A stretch of 64,000 bases of DNA. Source: Pegea sp. RAD2-039. Taxonomy: Eukaryota > Chordata > Thaliacea > Salpida > Salpidae. Made by a program: the position numbers and the translations under genes. Where the stretch lies: the NCBI GenBank assembly GCA_034620365.1, contig JAQGEQ010000237.1, forward strand, positions 82,001 through 146,000. Direction: 5' to 3'. The notes beneath the pieces were generated by a model. That model saw only the letters and a list, made by a program, of their open reading frames with translations, was not told the DNA's origin and made no database searches. Shown here in pieces: positions 19,771 through 32,920 of this stretch; position 1 is the first letter of the stretch; each line of letters starts with the position of its first letter.

Positions 19771-22700
19771 TTTTAAGTTTAACAAATTTTAACAAAAGGG
19801 TTAAATAAGTAGATGCTAAAGATATAAAATGTAAATATTTCATTAAAAATGAATTTGGCTTTTATTAAAATGTTTATCAATTCAGTTTTTTAACACATTT
19901 TACTTAAAAACTCTTTTTTATACAATTTGAATTACTAAGAAACTAATATTGAGCATCTACATATTTTAAACTTCTAACAATGTCAACGGTTTTATCGATT
20001 TAACTAAAATAAAATTAGAAGTAATCTAGTTTCAGGAATGATTTTATAATAAAACTATTTCCTTCAAATAGCTCCAACATGTTTGTTAGATTATTTAGGA
20101 TTTCAGTTTCTAAAAACAAAAATATCATTTCAAATAAATGTCAGAATTTTTACTAAAAAAATTGTTTATAAGTAAACTTTTATTTAGGAAATTAAGGAAA
20201 GATTAAATTATTGATTATTCAAAAATTGAAAAAATTACTTGACTTGACTTTACCATACTTAAAATAAATAATAAAAATTATCGGTTTAACTATGAAGTTA
20301 ACAGAAGACAATTTAGTATTTATATAAAATTCTGAAACTAGAAGAAAGATTTAATTCTTATGAAAATCGAAACTTAGTATTACGTTTGTGCATTAAATTT
20401 GGAAATAAATTGAAATTATATAAATATTTCTCCTCTAGTTACTAAATATTTCGAAGTTCTCCTTTTGATAACTTGCTACTAAAGATAATTTTTTTTTTTA
20501 GTAAACTTCTTTTAAAGAAATTTTTTTCTAACTGATTTCAAATTGTCAAAAACAACATTTTTCAAATTCTTAAATTTAGAATTTGTATTGAAATCAACAA
20601 CAACAACTGAATGAGCAACAACATGATACAACAAATCATGAATACAACAGTTTAACCTGACTATTAAAATATGACATGAAGGCGCTTATATATTATTAGT
20701 ATTATAACGTTTTAAAGCCTTAACAACAAATAATTGATTTACCGAAACCTAGTGGACACCACAAGTTAGTTGAAGTCACGTTTTGTTTATTCTCCAGTCT
20801 TTAAAAGTACAAACATCCAAAAATTCAGGCTTCGTGGTTAAGCCTTAAACTATCAAATATTTGTTTTATATTTGAGATACATTAACTTCGTAAACTCAAT
20901 TCAAGCAATCAGTAAGTTTGAAAAATTGATTTTCCTGTCATTTTTGTAAAAAAAATCTATTTTCCTAATTGAAATATCCATTAGTTTTCAATTTTATGAA
21001 ATATTTTGATGTTTTACAAAAGAAATGATAAATAATGATAAAATAATAAAAATAATATTCAATCTATATCTTTAATTTTTAGGCTTTAAATAATTACTTT
21101 AAAAATTGAGTTTTGCGCGTGAATAGACGTTTTTGATTATATTATAACATTAATTCAATATAAGATAAAAATTTGAGATTCAAAATGATTTATAGAATTG
21201 ATTAGAATTGTAACTATAAGATTAATTTAAATTCAAGCAAACAGTAATTTTTTAAAATTGATTTTTCTTTTGTTTTCTATATTGATTTATGAATATTGCA
21301 TAATTCTATTAATGGAAATACAGATACTTCAAAAATGTCTAAATTAAAACTGTTTTTTTAATTTAATAAAAAAGATTGGTCCTAAATTCAAATAACTTTA
21401 TTTAAAAACGTAACTAGAATTCAGTTTAAGTTTGAGTCATTTATCTAGCAAAGAAGTTAGATTTACAAATTAGAACCAAACTCTACTTATAACGATATGT
21501 TGAGTATTTTATACTTATTAAGCATTTATTGTAATCTTTCAAAATTAACATTAAAATTTCAATTGTTTCAATGTGAAACTTTGAAAAATCTATTTAGTAC
21601 AAATATCATACATTTAGTTAAATGTCTAGTTAAATGTCAGTGACAAAAACCTACAAATAAACATGTTTAGAAATACTGTTATGAGTGAAAAATTTTTATG
21701 GTAATCTACAAATTAAACAAAAATTAATTTAAAACATGAAAATGCGAAATTTATGCTACTAACAAACTTTTCTAATAAAAATCATATTGAAATAAAAATA
21801 AATATTATTATTATCATTAATATCATTATTACTTGTTAGAAATAAATATAAATGTATGTTTAATAAAACGTTTCTTTGAAATATTTTTATAAATAGATTA
21901 ACTTTTTGTTGTTTGTAATTTCAGATAAATATTTACTAAAGGCGAATGAGATAATTAATTAAATAAATTACTTAAATGTTTGATTGCTAACCTCTTATCT
22001 GTACACTGATTTTTTTATTCAGGAAAATAATTAAATTAATTTTCAACTTTGGAATTTAACTTTTAAGAATTATAAAGTAAACAGTTTGTACGAAAGCACA
22101 AAATAAATAGTTTGTAAGAAACATATGAATAATCAGCCTGAAATAATAGTAGAAAAGTTAATCAACTTTTTATACAAATATCATAAATTTAGTATCTCTT
22201 GTTTAAAACTTATTAATTCTCATTCTTCAACATTTACAAAAGCTTCTTGACATTTAATTTAGAATTTTCAAATTTAATCTTTTATTATGAAAATTTTTAT
22301 TTCCTCAAGTAGCTATTCACTTTAAAATATTCTTCATTCCTCTAAGAATACTATTTTTCTGCTAATTTCACTTTCAATCAAAAATAACTGACTGATGGTC
22401 ATTATTATAATTTTTTATTCAGATATTTTTATGATTAAAAACTTTTTCTTTTTATAAATTTTAAAAATTCAAATTGCTTGTTAGTATTAATCAAAATATA
22501 AACTGAGCCTAGTTAGCTGGTTATTTTAACAAATAATAATCAGTGAATCAAATTACAATTTTTAGATAATGTTCATTAATTATGTAGAGTATTTTTCAAG
22601 TACATCTTTGTAAAAGTTCTAAACTGTAATTTTCTTAACTTTTACCTTTTCAAAACACATTAGTTTTAGTTTTAAAATTTAATAATTTTCATTTTCAGTG

Positions 22701-22944
22701 AACGATTTTACCAAAATAATTTATTATGTGATTTTATAATAATTTTGTTTAATTATTTTATAATAATTAAAATTAAATAAAAATATTTTAAAAGGTGTGG
22801 GAGACAAAAAGTAAAAACATTTTGTAAAAGTAACTCAGAAAATAAAACTAATTTATTAATTTGGTTTTATCTAACCCTATTTTTAAATATTTTTTTGTCG
22901 AATAATTCTGAGTTTAGTAGAAATTTAAAATCAAAGTAAGTAAG
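19771..22944. other. Upstream spacer of 4C-B copy 1
   Basis: No gene seen. It is collinear with 29322-32464. It contains an (ATT)n microsatellite-like stretch near 21805-21840. Its later part (about 21.6-22.9 kb) is distantly related to 40.2-42.1 kb of the C-type units, for example the 'gttatgagtgaaaaa' and 'gtagaaac/gtaaaaacattttgtaaaagta' segments. Confidence 0.5.
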
Positions 22945-23400
22945 GCCAGTTTCCTCTTAAGTGGTCAAAGCCAGGACAGAAAGTGTGAGTGTGCTACGGG
23001 ACAGAACAAATGATACAGCTACGCAGAGGTTTCGTCATAGAAAATGCCAGAGCGATACTGATTACAGTGACGAACTGTTTACGAGATTCCAACTCTAGCT
23101 TTAAATGCCAACATCTTTGACAAAGACAAATTTATGATCTGCAAACAGGTGGACTATGTTACAAAGACAATTAATTTGTTAAGAGACAAGTGGCAACAAG
23201 TTTAGTTTGTTAAACAAATATTAACTTGTCTTCTTTTGTTAGTTGATGCACTAGAATTCAAAATTAGATTTGAATATGCTTCTCTGTCATATTTGGAAAT
23301 ATAATTGACTTCTTTTGAAAAATCATAAATATATAAAAAATTGAGATTATCTATGAAAACAAATAATTCATCTACTAACTGATTTTTATTCAAATAAATT
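22945..23400 (-). other. Hyper-conserved, less AT-rich island with possible minus-strand exons (copy 1)
   Basis: This stretch differs from its partner at 32465-32920 at only about two positions, while the flanks differ by roughly 5%. Its left half is visibly richer in G and C than anything around it except the tRNAs. On the minus strand a frame of about 55 codons (after an acceptor-like aaaatcag, ending KRRQ at a gttaat donor, about 23217-23385) could splice to cacctgtttgcag at about 23129. No ATG is present. I do not recognise the protein. It could be an exon pair, a structured RNA or a converted repeat. Confidence 0.4.
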
Positions 23401-24371
23401 ACTTCATCAAGTAGTTACTGAATGGTTACTTCAAAACAGAAAGTTTTAATTTCTATGTAAATTACAAGAATAAGTTTCTTGCAGTTTGTTTCCAAATTAG
23501 AAATTAAATTTAGAAAAATATCAAATTACTGTTTAGTATAATCAGGTCTGAAATTTTTTATAAGATTGATTAATTTGAATGATAAATAGTTTAACAATTT
23601 TGCTTTCATATAATTATCTAAACTAAACTCTTTTTATTAAATTATATTTTAATTTTATTGATTTTTAGATTTAATTTCTAACTTACTTAACGTTTAAACA
23701 ATAAAAGAAAATTTTGAAAACATTTTTCAAAAAATATAACTTTAGAATTGTTTATTTATATCTTAAGTTTTAAAAGAACTAAATAAAGTATATTTAAAAA
23801 ATCTTTAATTAAATTTTCGAAAAAGAAAAAAACGAGTTTTTCGTTAATTCAATTCTATATTTGGTAATTTCTTATTGACTACTTGAACTTTTGTAAACTT
23901 ACAACAGATTCACATCAAATCAAAAAATTAATTATTAAAATCGAAAGCAAAATATTTTTTTCTTTATTTCCTATCGTTTGTTTTTTAATCAATTTTCTTT
24001 TACAATTAGTTGAATGTGTATTTCATATAATAAAAACATATATTATACTAAAACCAAATTTATCATAAAAATATCAATTTTTACTTATAAAGTAAATAAC
24101 TTTTATTATTTATCACATAACCAACTTCAAGATAGTTTAATTGATGTAAATAAAATGTAATCAAATTTATGTTTAATTGACTTAAAACAAAAACGAAAAA
24201 ATTTTTTTATTAAGAAGTAGTTAGTAGATAAGAAAATTATTATTTCATATTTTTTTGATAAAAAAGAATTAAATTAAATATACATTTTAATTTTAGCTTA
24301 CGGTTATGTTATACAAACGAATTTGTCACATGCTAATTTGTCAATAAAGAAAGTTACTTTTACTCGTTAAA
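23401..24371. other. Spacer between the island and a LINE fragment
   Basis: Collinear with 32921-33800 and then 34030-34090. No supported gene; the 61-codon plus-strand frame at 23883 is hydrophobic, has no ATG, and in the sister copy is disrupted at its start. Confidence 0.5.
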
Positions 24372-24662
24372 CACATAACTTGAGGGAAGGACTAATGGAA
24401 AAGAAATCATCAAACTGAATTTCAATCAACATCAGGATAATTTTAAAAATAAGAATTAAGTCGTATTTAATAAGTTAAATTTCCAGAGTATTTGAATTGA
24501 CGAAACTGAGACGATGTTTGTAACTATCATACATAATATTAAGTTTCCTGCATACTAATCTCGTAAATGTGGCCTGAACAGATTCGATTTTTTTGATATC
24601 ACTAACTTATTATGGCATCCATGCACTGACATTTTATTCAAGAACTGGACGTACGTTCAACT
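24372..24662 (-). mobile_element. Internal LINE fragment
   Basis: About 290 bp matching, in reverse, the C-terminal coding part of the LINE (about 53905-54196), with phrases such as 'cttgagggaaggactaat' and 'atggcatccatgcactgac'. No 3' UTR or tail is present, so it is a fragment of a larger old insertion. The sister block lacks it after 'ctcgttaaacacata'. Confidence 0.85.
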
Positions 24663-25169
24663 TGAAAAGATTGATAAAAAAGAAAGTATCCTTAGAATAT
24701 TAGTTTTGTTTAACTTTCAATTAAAAAAATAATGTTTTAAAATCACCGTTTTACATCTAATAAACACAATTTTTAATTGACTAAAAAGCTTTGTATTAGT
24801 TCGTCTCAAAAAAAGACCTTTAAAACTTCTTACTGTATTTTGAACACTTTCTAAGATAATAGAATTGCAATTCAAGAATAAATTTCAAACACGAAAAACT
24901 TTTTTTAATAATATCAAATTAAAAAAGATGCCATCAACATAATTTTTTTTTTTAAATAAAAGTTTAAGTAGGTCAATTCTATAAACCGAAAAATAAGGAA
25001 AAGAAAGTATATTTTTGGAACGTGTTGTCAAAATGTCACGTTTTGTGTTCCTTATTCTCATACTGAAAAAATAAAGTTTGCAACACAAAGTAGAAAAACA
25101 AAACTTCTCACAAAATACCAGAAGCTAAGAACAGAGTTGGATATCTTTCAGAAAAAGCTAAAGTTTAAA
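24663..25169. other. 5' region of the LRR gene at 25170
   Basis: A 3' splice site (gttggatatctttcag, ending 25149) lies just upstream of the start codon, so a 5' UTR exon probably lies further upstream. I see no TATA box like that of the C-type units. Confidence 0.4.
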
Positions 25170-26165
25170 ATGAAACTTGTAATTTTGATTTTGATTTTAA
25201 TATGCATAAGACTTATAAAAAGTGAAGAGTGTTCAAGACCTTCTGGTTGTGAGTGTCTAGTTAGTTATGTTTCTTGTACTAATATAACATTGACTCGACT
25301 TCCTTTCATTCGTAAAAGTGCTCGTGTAACATCTCTTGTTTTGTCGAATAACAGTTTAAGCAGTATAAATATCAACCAACAATATAATCAACTACAACAT
25401 CTGAAATTTACCAACAACTGGCTTTCAATGGTTCAATTTTCACGTTTGGATTCAGAAAATCTAATTAAGCTGATATTAGATGACAACAAGATTGAATCAA
25501 TCAATACAACAAGTAAAAATCTTCCGAAGAATCTTCAATTATTTTCAGCAAGGAACAACAAACTTACTGCTCTGAATGAAGACTCAGATTTTTCAGACTT
25601 TCAACAACTAAAGAAAATTGATTTATCAGGAAATTTGTTGAAAAATATTTCTTTATTTTCGTTTCCTACTTGTATTGAGATTTTAGATTTGTCTAATAAT
25701 GAAATTGAAACATTTTTTTCAGGAAATAATTCCTTACAACACTTTGCAGTTTTGAAAACTCTGTTGTTGAACAATAACCATTTAAAAATAATTCATCAAC
25801 TTCCACCAAATCTAAAAAGACTTGATCTTTTCAACAACAAAATAGTGAATATTGATTTATTGATGTTTCTTATGAATTCTGTAATAACTTTAGATATTCG
25901 AAAAAACAATTTAAACTGTACAAAAAAGTTTATTGATGACTATAAAAGAGTAACATCTAACAAACAAGTTTTGTTTATTTGTGATATTGGTTGCTATACT
26001 TGTAAATCTTATACAATAACAACTAATAAAACTGATGACTTTACCACAAAAGGTATCCCCCAACAATACTTTGAATCAGTTTTTATCACAAGTTTTCTTG
26101 TACAATTTTTGTCTATTATTTTGTATGTATTTATCAGTTTGATTGTTTATTGTTTAAATGAATAG
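25170..26165 (+). CDS. LRR surface protein with minimal cytoplasmic tail (B-block type)
   Basis: 331 aa counted from the ATG at 25170. The in-frame codons upstream (MDIFQ...) lie across a splice acceptor and are not likely to be translated. Signal peptide about 1-18 (MKLVILILILICIRLIKS), cysteine cap (C21, C27, C29, C36), about eight LRRs, a C-terminal cap (NLNCTKKF ... CDIGCYTCKS), a Thr-rich stalk and a C-terminal hydrophobic segment of about 24 residues ending in CLNE. The first 80 residues diverge strongly from the 37921 and 50395 proteins, but from LILDDNKIESI onward it is nearly identical to them. The anchor could be a TM helix or a GPI signal. The paired neighbour is the 4C-B gene downstream on the other strand. 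Confidence 0.86.
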   Translation: MKLVILILILICIRLIKSEECSRPSGCECLVSYVSCTNITLTRLPFIRKSARVTSLVLSNNSLSSININQQYNQLQHLKFTNNWLSMVQFSRLDSENLIKLILDDNKIESINTTSKNLPKNLQLFSARNNKLTALNEDSDFSDFQQLKKIDLSGNLLKNISLFSFPTCIEILDLSNNEIETFFSGNNSLQHFAVLKTLLLNNNHLKIIHQLPPNLKRLDLFNNKIVNIDLLMFLMNSVITLDIRKNNLNCTKKFIDDYKRVTSNKQVLFICDIGCYTCKSYTITTNKTDDFTTKGIPQQYFESVFITSFLVQFLSIILYVFISLIVYCLNE

Positions 26166-27002
26166 TTTGTATTCTGGATGAAGTTAAATAAAGGTCAAGA
26201 AGATAAAATGTATGATTAAAATAAAAGTATTGGTTTGATAACCTTGAAAAGTGAAACTTTTATTTTCTCTTTAAACCTTTAGCTTTCGATTTATTTCAAA
26301 TGTTGTATTTCGAAAGTAAAATGTTCAAATGAAATTGAAATTTCCCAAATAAAATTTGTCTTTATTATCTTTTTACTACCAAAATATTTATTAGTTGAAT
26401 GCCATATGCAGAAAAAATGTAAATTGAGATTATATTTTGCAATTTTAGTTTTATAAATAAATTATAAAGCTTTTTTTTTCAACAAGAAATCCTTTTAATG
26501 TTTGCAAAACTCTAAAATAGATTTTTTTTTAAATGAGAAATTTGTACTTCCTTTTGTTTTTAAGTTAGTTGTCAGAACAGAAGTATAAAATGTAATATCA
26601 ACAAGAAACTCTTCTTGTGAAGTTCCTAAACTTTTAAAAAATAATTTTTGATAAAGATTATACAAATAGACGACAGTTTAATTTTGACTTCAAAAATAAT
26701 TAGAAGATTTTTGACTTAAAGTATTTGTTTGGATGAAAGTTTAATTAATACTAAAATAATAACAACAGTTTTTGGTAAGTTGTTATCGAGATTTGATAAT
26801 TTGTTCAAAATTATTTCTTTTAACTTTTTGCTTGGCATTATTAACTATTGTAAATAGAAGAATTTTTGTAACAGCAAAAAAAATACAATTTAGTTTAATT
26901 AATTAGTTTTGGCAACAAATTCATTTTTGGCTACACTTCTTTATAATTAATATTTTCTGGTATAAAGATTTAAAAAACTCTCCAAAAACCTTTAATTTTT
27001 AA
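26166..27002. other. Convergent spacer between LRR(+) and 4C-B(-)
   Basis: A poly(A) signal (AATAAA in 'ttaaataaaggtc') follows the stop. The rest is AT-rich, with the first about 200 bp shared with 15981-16185. Confidence 0.5.
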
Positions 27003-27135
27003 TTTATTACAATAAACTCATTAGTGAATGATTAAAAAGTGTATCTCTTGCTATTACACATTCTTAGCAATGATATTATATAAAAGTAAAATATCAACAA
27101 AATGAAACGAAGATGTATCACATGACAATGTCACC
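27003..27135 (-). mobile_element. LINE 3' UTR relic
   Basis: Diverged match to the 3' end of the LINEs at 16186 and 54397 ('tttattacaataaa', 'tctcttgctattacacattct', 'aagatgtatcacatgacaatg'). It has no coding remnant. Confidence 0.6.
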
Positions 27136-27660
27136 AGACAATTTTCAAAAAAAGTAATTCGAAAAAAGTAAGAAATTTGGAGCAAAGTGTAAAAATGACA
27201 ATTGTAGTAATATTAACATAATTTAACTTCATCTTAAGTAGTGAGAAAGATCTTGCATTGATATTGTATGATTTAAGATCATATGGTAGGGATGAGATGA
27301 ATTGTTGAATGAATAATTTTTTGCATGAAGAAATATTACTTTAAGGAATTAGTAGCTGGATGACTAGAGAAAAGTGCATACATTGTTGATAAATTCTAAG
27401 CTGCCAGGTTACGGACCTAAAAAAGAGTAAAATAGAATTCCTTAAAAATACAGTTACCAAATAAAAGTATATTTTATTTATACTGCTAGCAAATAGATGA
27501 TTAAAAAAAGGATTGCACTGAAATATAATTCAGTTTATGGCAGTTTTCTACGATTGTTTGTAAAATTACCTGGTATTAAAAGTCGAAAATTATTGGTTGG
27601 TTTGTTTACCTTTTAAAATAAAAAGAAACTTAAAAGTCTTGATAACAAATTTATGTATTA

Positions 27661-29321
27661 TTAAAATCTACCTCTTTGTTGATAATTGTAAATGTCATCT
27701 TCCTTAGATGAGTATTTTGATGACTTTTGTAATTGTTCAGTTTGATAACTGAGAGAATCCTTTGAGCTTGAGTCATCTGTATTTTCTTTGTAGCATGTTG
27801 ATGTTATTTGATTTATCATTTTCATTTCTGTCAATATGTTGAGGTTGTAGATAAACAGTTTTATTTTAAAGTTAATTTTGATCGTTTTTATAGCAAGTTT
27901 GTTTATATGATCATTTGTATCTTTAATAAAAACTAAATCTTAATTAACCCTTATAAAAGATAATATTAAAAACTATTTTAGTTCAACAAAATTATAAATT
28001 TATTTGGTTTATATTGAGAAATCTATATTTAGTTTTTATGAAATGCTTCAATATCATATACTTTATTTGGCGTGTTTTAAAAAATCTATAATTAAATTTT
28101 TATAAAATCTTGTCAATTACCAATATTTTTTAATCTTACTTTTATCGAGAATGAATCCAATTCCAGTAACAACGATCAAAGACATCGAAATCAAGATTAC
28201 CATAGAAATTAAAAGAGTCTTTAAAAAATAATTCCCATCAAAGCATTTATGAAAAATTTTGTTAAAATTTTATAAAAAATTTTATAAATATTTCTAAATC
28301 TCTTTAAATTAATAATTCGAGTAAAAAAAAATTGCTATAATCAATTTACTATAAACTTCTTTGTTTAAAATCAAATAAAAGTAATCAGCTAAAATACAAA
28401 ACAAATTTTAATGAATTAAACCATTATATAATTAAATAAATTTAAATTTCAAGGTTTTATTATTTAATATTCTTTAAATAAAATCATTAATGATTATTTT
28501 GGTAATCTACTTTAAGTTACTTTACCTTATATTTATTTAAAAGATTTTCATTTTCATGAGTAACTCTTTCGTTTAATTCATAGTTATGTTTTCTAATAAT
28601 CCAACGTATTTGTTCCAATTCAATTTTAATATTATTGATTTGATCTTGTACTAGAAAAATTAATAAAAAATATTATCAAGCTATCAAAAAAATTCATCAA
28701 ATTTTAGATTTAATGTTTAAATATTGTATTTTTTAGTATTTACCTGTACAGAAAGTGTAAGAAACAACTTTGTTTTCTTCACAAGATAAACATTGATCAG
28801 TTGCCATGTCATAAAATTGTGTCATAGATGATGCAGTTTTACATTCCAAATCCTTTTCTAGAGAGCTCTTTTATAAAAAAGATAATTTTTAATGATTCAT
28901 ACTATTTTCATCTTAAATCAAAAACATAAAACTTTGTTCTCAGCTGAACTAGATTGAAATCATTCACTTTTTTTGTGTAAACTATTTATAATATATATCA
29001 TAAACTTATTAAACTATTCAAAGTAATATTTTTTGTGAATATTTTTCAGTTTTAAAGTAAATTTCTTTATTGAACTGAAACTATTTAATATTAAATCTAC
29101 TTACAAAGTAGGCATAGTTGTAAAACTTCTTGAATTTTTCAATTTCTTTTCTTTCAATTTCTTTCAATTCTTCTTCAGTAGGTTCAGTAAGTCTATGAAG
29201 GAGAATATTTAATTTAATTATTGTCTAAAAATAAGAAAGTATCTTTTACTCACGGTCCAACATCAGCTAAAACACAAGTTGAAATGATTGACAAAAGAAC
29301 TCCAAGTAAAAAAACTTTCAT
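27661..29321 (-). CDS. 4C-CC-TM family protein, type B (intact copy, six exons)
   Basis: Exons on the minus strand: 29254-29321, 29105-29192, 28744-28867, 28526-28650, 28140-28218 and 27661-27827, giving 216 aa with the frame kept throughout. Signal peptide 1-19 (MKVFLLGVLLSIISTCVLA), Glu/Lys-rich helix 24-52, four-cysteine module (C61, C78, C81, C92; FYDMATDQC), coiled-coil exon 94-135 (leucine/isoleucine heptads, many Glu and Lys), TM helix about 136-160, and a 55-residue Ser/Gln/Tyr-rich tail (Y at IYNYQQRGRF). It is likely a type I membrane protein able to dimerise through the coiled coil. Family unknown to me. Splice sites are all GT-AG with phases 2,0,1,0,1. It is convergent with the LRR gene at 25170. 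Confidence 0.8.
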
Positions 29322-32300
29322 TTTTAAGTTTAACAAATTTTAACAAAAGATTAAATAAGTAGATGCTAAAGATATAAAATGTTAATATCTCATTAAAAAC
29401 GAATTTGGCTTTTATTAAAATGTTTATCAATTCAATTATTTAACACATTTTACTTAAAAACTCTTTTGTATAGAGCTTGAATTACTAAGAAACTAATATT
29501 GAGCATCTACATATTTTAAACTTCTAACAAAGTCAACGGTTTTATCGATTTAACTAAAATAAAATTAGAAGTAATCTAGTTTCAGGAATGATTTTACAAT
29601 AAAACAAGTTCCTTCAAATAGCTCCAACATGTTTGTTAAATTATTTAGGATTTCAGTTTCTAAAAACATAAATATCATTTCAAATAAATGTCAGAATCTT
29701 TATAGAAAATTGTTTATAAATAAATCTTAACTATGGAACTAAAAAGAAATTAAATTATTGATTATCCAAAAATCAGAAAAATTACTTGACTTGACTTTAT
29801 CATAGTTAAAATAAATAATAAAAATTATCGGTTTAATTATGAAGTTAACAGAAGACAATTTAGCATTTATATAAAATTCTGAAACTAGAAGAAAGATTTA
29901 ATTCTTATGAAAATAGAAAATTAGTATTACGTTTGTGCATTAAATTTAGAAATAAACTAAAATTATATAAATGTTTCCTATTTAGTTACTAAATATTTCG
30001 AATTTCTCCTTTTGATAACTTGCTACTAAAGATATCTTTTTTTTTTCTTAGTAAACCTCTTTTAAAGAAATTTGTTTCTAACTGATTTCAAATTGTCAAA
30101 AACATTATTTTGTAAAATTTAAAATTTGTATTGAAATCAACAACAACAACTGAATGAGCAACAACAATGAGACTACAACAGTTTAACCTGACTATTAAAA
30201 TATGACATGAAGGCTCTTATATATTATCAGTATTATGACGTTTTAAAGCCGTAACAGCAAATAATTGATTTACCGAAACCTAGTGGACACCGCAAGTTAG
30301 TTAAACGTAACTTTTTTGTTTATTCTCCAGTCTTTTAAAGAACAAACATCCAAAAATTCAGGCTTTGTGGTTAAGCCCTAAACTATTAAATATTTGTTTT
30401 ACTTTTAAGTTGCACTAACTTCGTAAACTCAATTCAAGCAATCAGTAAGTTTGAAAAATTGATTTTCCTGTCATTTTTGTAAAAAAAATCTATTTTCCGA
30501 ATTTAAATATCCATTAGTTTTCAATTTTATGAAATATTTTGATGTTTTACAAAAGAAATAATAAATAATGATAAAATAATAAAAATAATATTCAATCTAT
30601 ATCTTTAATTTTTGATCTTTAAATAATTACTTCAAAAATAAAGTTTTTGAACGTATTACGTTTTTGATTAAATTATAACATTAATTTAAAATAAGATAAA
30701 AATTAGAGATTCAAAATGATTTATAGAATTGATTAGAATTGTAACTATAAGATTTTTTCAAATTCAATCAAACAGTAATTTTTTTAAATTGATTTTTCTG
30801 TTATTTTCTATATTGATTTATGAATATTGCATAATTCTATTAATGGAAATACAGATACTTCAAAAATGTTTAAATTAAAACTGTTTTTTTTTAATTTAAT
30901 AAAAAAGAGTGATCCCAAATTTAAATAACTTTATTTAAAAACGTAACTAGAATTCAGCTCAAGTTCGAGTCATTTATCTAGCAAAGAAGTTAGATTTACA
31001 AATTAGAACCAAACTCTTTTTATAACGATATATTGAGTATTTTATACTTATTAAGAATTTGTTGTAATCTTTCAAAATTAATATTAAAATTTTAATTGTT
31101 TTAATGTGAAACTTTGAAAAATCTATTCAGTACAAATATCATACATTTAGTTAAATGTCAGTGACAAAAACCTACAAATAAACATGGTTAGAAATACTGT
31201 TATGAGTGAAAAAATTTTATGGTAATCTACAAATTAAACAAAAATCAATTTAAAACATGAAAATGCGAAATTTATGCTACTAACAAACTTTTCTAATAAA
31301 AATCATATTGAAATAAAAATAAATATTATTATTATCATTAATATCATTATTACTTGTTAGAAATAAATATAAATGTAAGTTTAATAAAACGTTTCTTTGA
31401 GATACTTTTATAATTAGATTAACTTTTTGTTGTTTGTAATTTCAGATAAATATTGACTAAAGTCGAATGAGATAATTACTTAAATAAATTACTTAAATGT
31501 TTGATTGCTAACCTCTTATCTGTACACTGATTTTTTTATTCAGGAAAATATTTAAATTAATTTTCAACTTTGTAATTAACTTTTAAGAATTATAAAGTAA
31601 ACAGTTTGTACGAAAGAACAAAATAAACAGTTTGTAGGAAACATATAAATAAACAGCCTGAAATAATAGTAGAAAAGTTAAATTACTTTTTTATACAAAT
31701 ATAATGAATTTAGTATCTCTTGTTTAAAACTTATTAATTCTCATTCTTCAACATTTACAAAAGCTGCTTGACTTTTAATTTAGAATTTTCAAATTTAATC
31801 TTTTATTATGAAAATTCTTATTTCCTCAAGTAGCTATTCACTTTAAAATAATCTTCATTCCTCTAAGAATATTATTTTTCTGCTAATTTCACTTTCAATC
31901 AAAACTAACTGACTGATGGTCATTATTAGAATTTTTTATTCAGATATTTTTATGATTAAAAACTTTTCTTTTTATAGATTTTAAAAATTCAAATTGCTTG
32001 TTAGTATTAATCAAAATATAAACTGAGCCTAGTTAGCTGGTTATTTTCACAAATAATATTCAGTGAATCAAATTACAACTTATAGATAATGTTCATTAAT
32101 TATGTAGAATATTTTTCAAGTGCATCTTTGTAAAAGTTCTAAACTGTAATTTTCTTAACTTTTACCTTTTCAAAACACATTAGTTTTAGTTTTAAAATTT
32201 AACTACTTTTTATTTTCAGTGAATAATTTCACCAAAATAATTTACTATGTGATTTTATAATAATTTTGTTTAATTATTTTATATAATTAAAATTAAATAA

Positions 32301-32464
32301 AAATATTTTAAAAGGTGTGGGAGACAAAAAGTAAAAACATTTTGTAAAAGTAACTCAGAAAATAAAACTAATTTATTAATTTGGTTTTATCTAACCCTAT
32401 TTTTAAATATTTTTTTGTCGAATAATTCTGAGTTTAGTAGAAATTTAAAATCAAAGTAAGTAAG
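29322..32464. other. Upstream spacer of 4C-B copy 2
   Basis: Collinear with 19771-22944. No gene seen. It has the same (ATT)n stretch near 31320-31355. Confidence 0.5.
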
Positions 32465-32920
32465 GCCAGTTTCCTCTTAAGTGGTCAAACCCAGGACAGA
32501 AAGTGTGAGTGTGCTACGGGACAGAACAAATGATACAGCTACGCAGAGGTTTCGTCATAGAAAATGCCAGAGCGATACTGATTACAGTGACGAACTGTTT
32601 ACGAGATTCCAACTCTAGCTTTAAATGCCAACATCTTTGACAAAGACAAATTTATGATCTGCAAACAGGTGGACTATGTTACAAAGACAATTAATTTGTT
32701 AAGAGACAAGTGGCAACAAGTTTAGTTTGTTAAACAAATATTAACTTGTCTTCTTTTGTTAGTTGATGCACTAGAATTCAAAATTAGATTTGAATATGCT
32801 TCTCTGTCATATTTGGAAATATAATTGACTTCTTTTGAAAAATCATAAATATATAAAAAATTGAGATTATCTATGAAAACAAATAATTCATCTAATAACT
32901 GATTTTTATTCAAATAAATT
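32465..32920 (-). other. Hyper-conserved, less AT-rich island with possible minus-strand exons (copy 2)
   Basis: Near-identical partner of 22945-23400. The minus-strand frame of about 55 codons is preserved, with one replacement (the first acidic residue region reads LLDEL instead of LVDEL). See copy 1 for the exon hypothesis. Confidence 0.4.

Larger units (their letters stand above)
17702..24285. repeat. Segmental duplication, copy 1 (B block)
   Basis: About 6.6 kb collinear with 27178-33808 and about 95% identical by eye, including the 4C-B gene, its upstream spacer and the conserved island at 22.95-23.4 kb. The ends are at 'ggagcaaagtgtaaaaa' and near 'aaatatacattttaa'. The shared LRR sequence upstream shows that the ancestral block was longer and included an LRR gene. 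Confidence 0.85.

Noticed and set aside
21780..21845. (ATT)n-like stretch as a possible origin or regulatory repeat
   Set aside because: Simple AT-rich microsatellite, present in both duplicates; no further support.
24885..25088. 67-codon minus-strand frame upstream of the LRR gene
   Set aside because: No homologue in the window, Lys/Phe-rich as expected by chance, and it overlaps the likely 5' region of the LRR gene.
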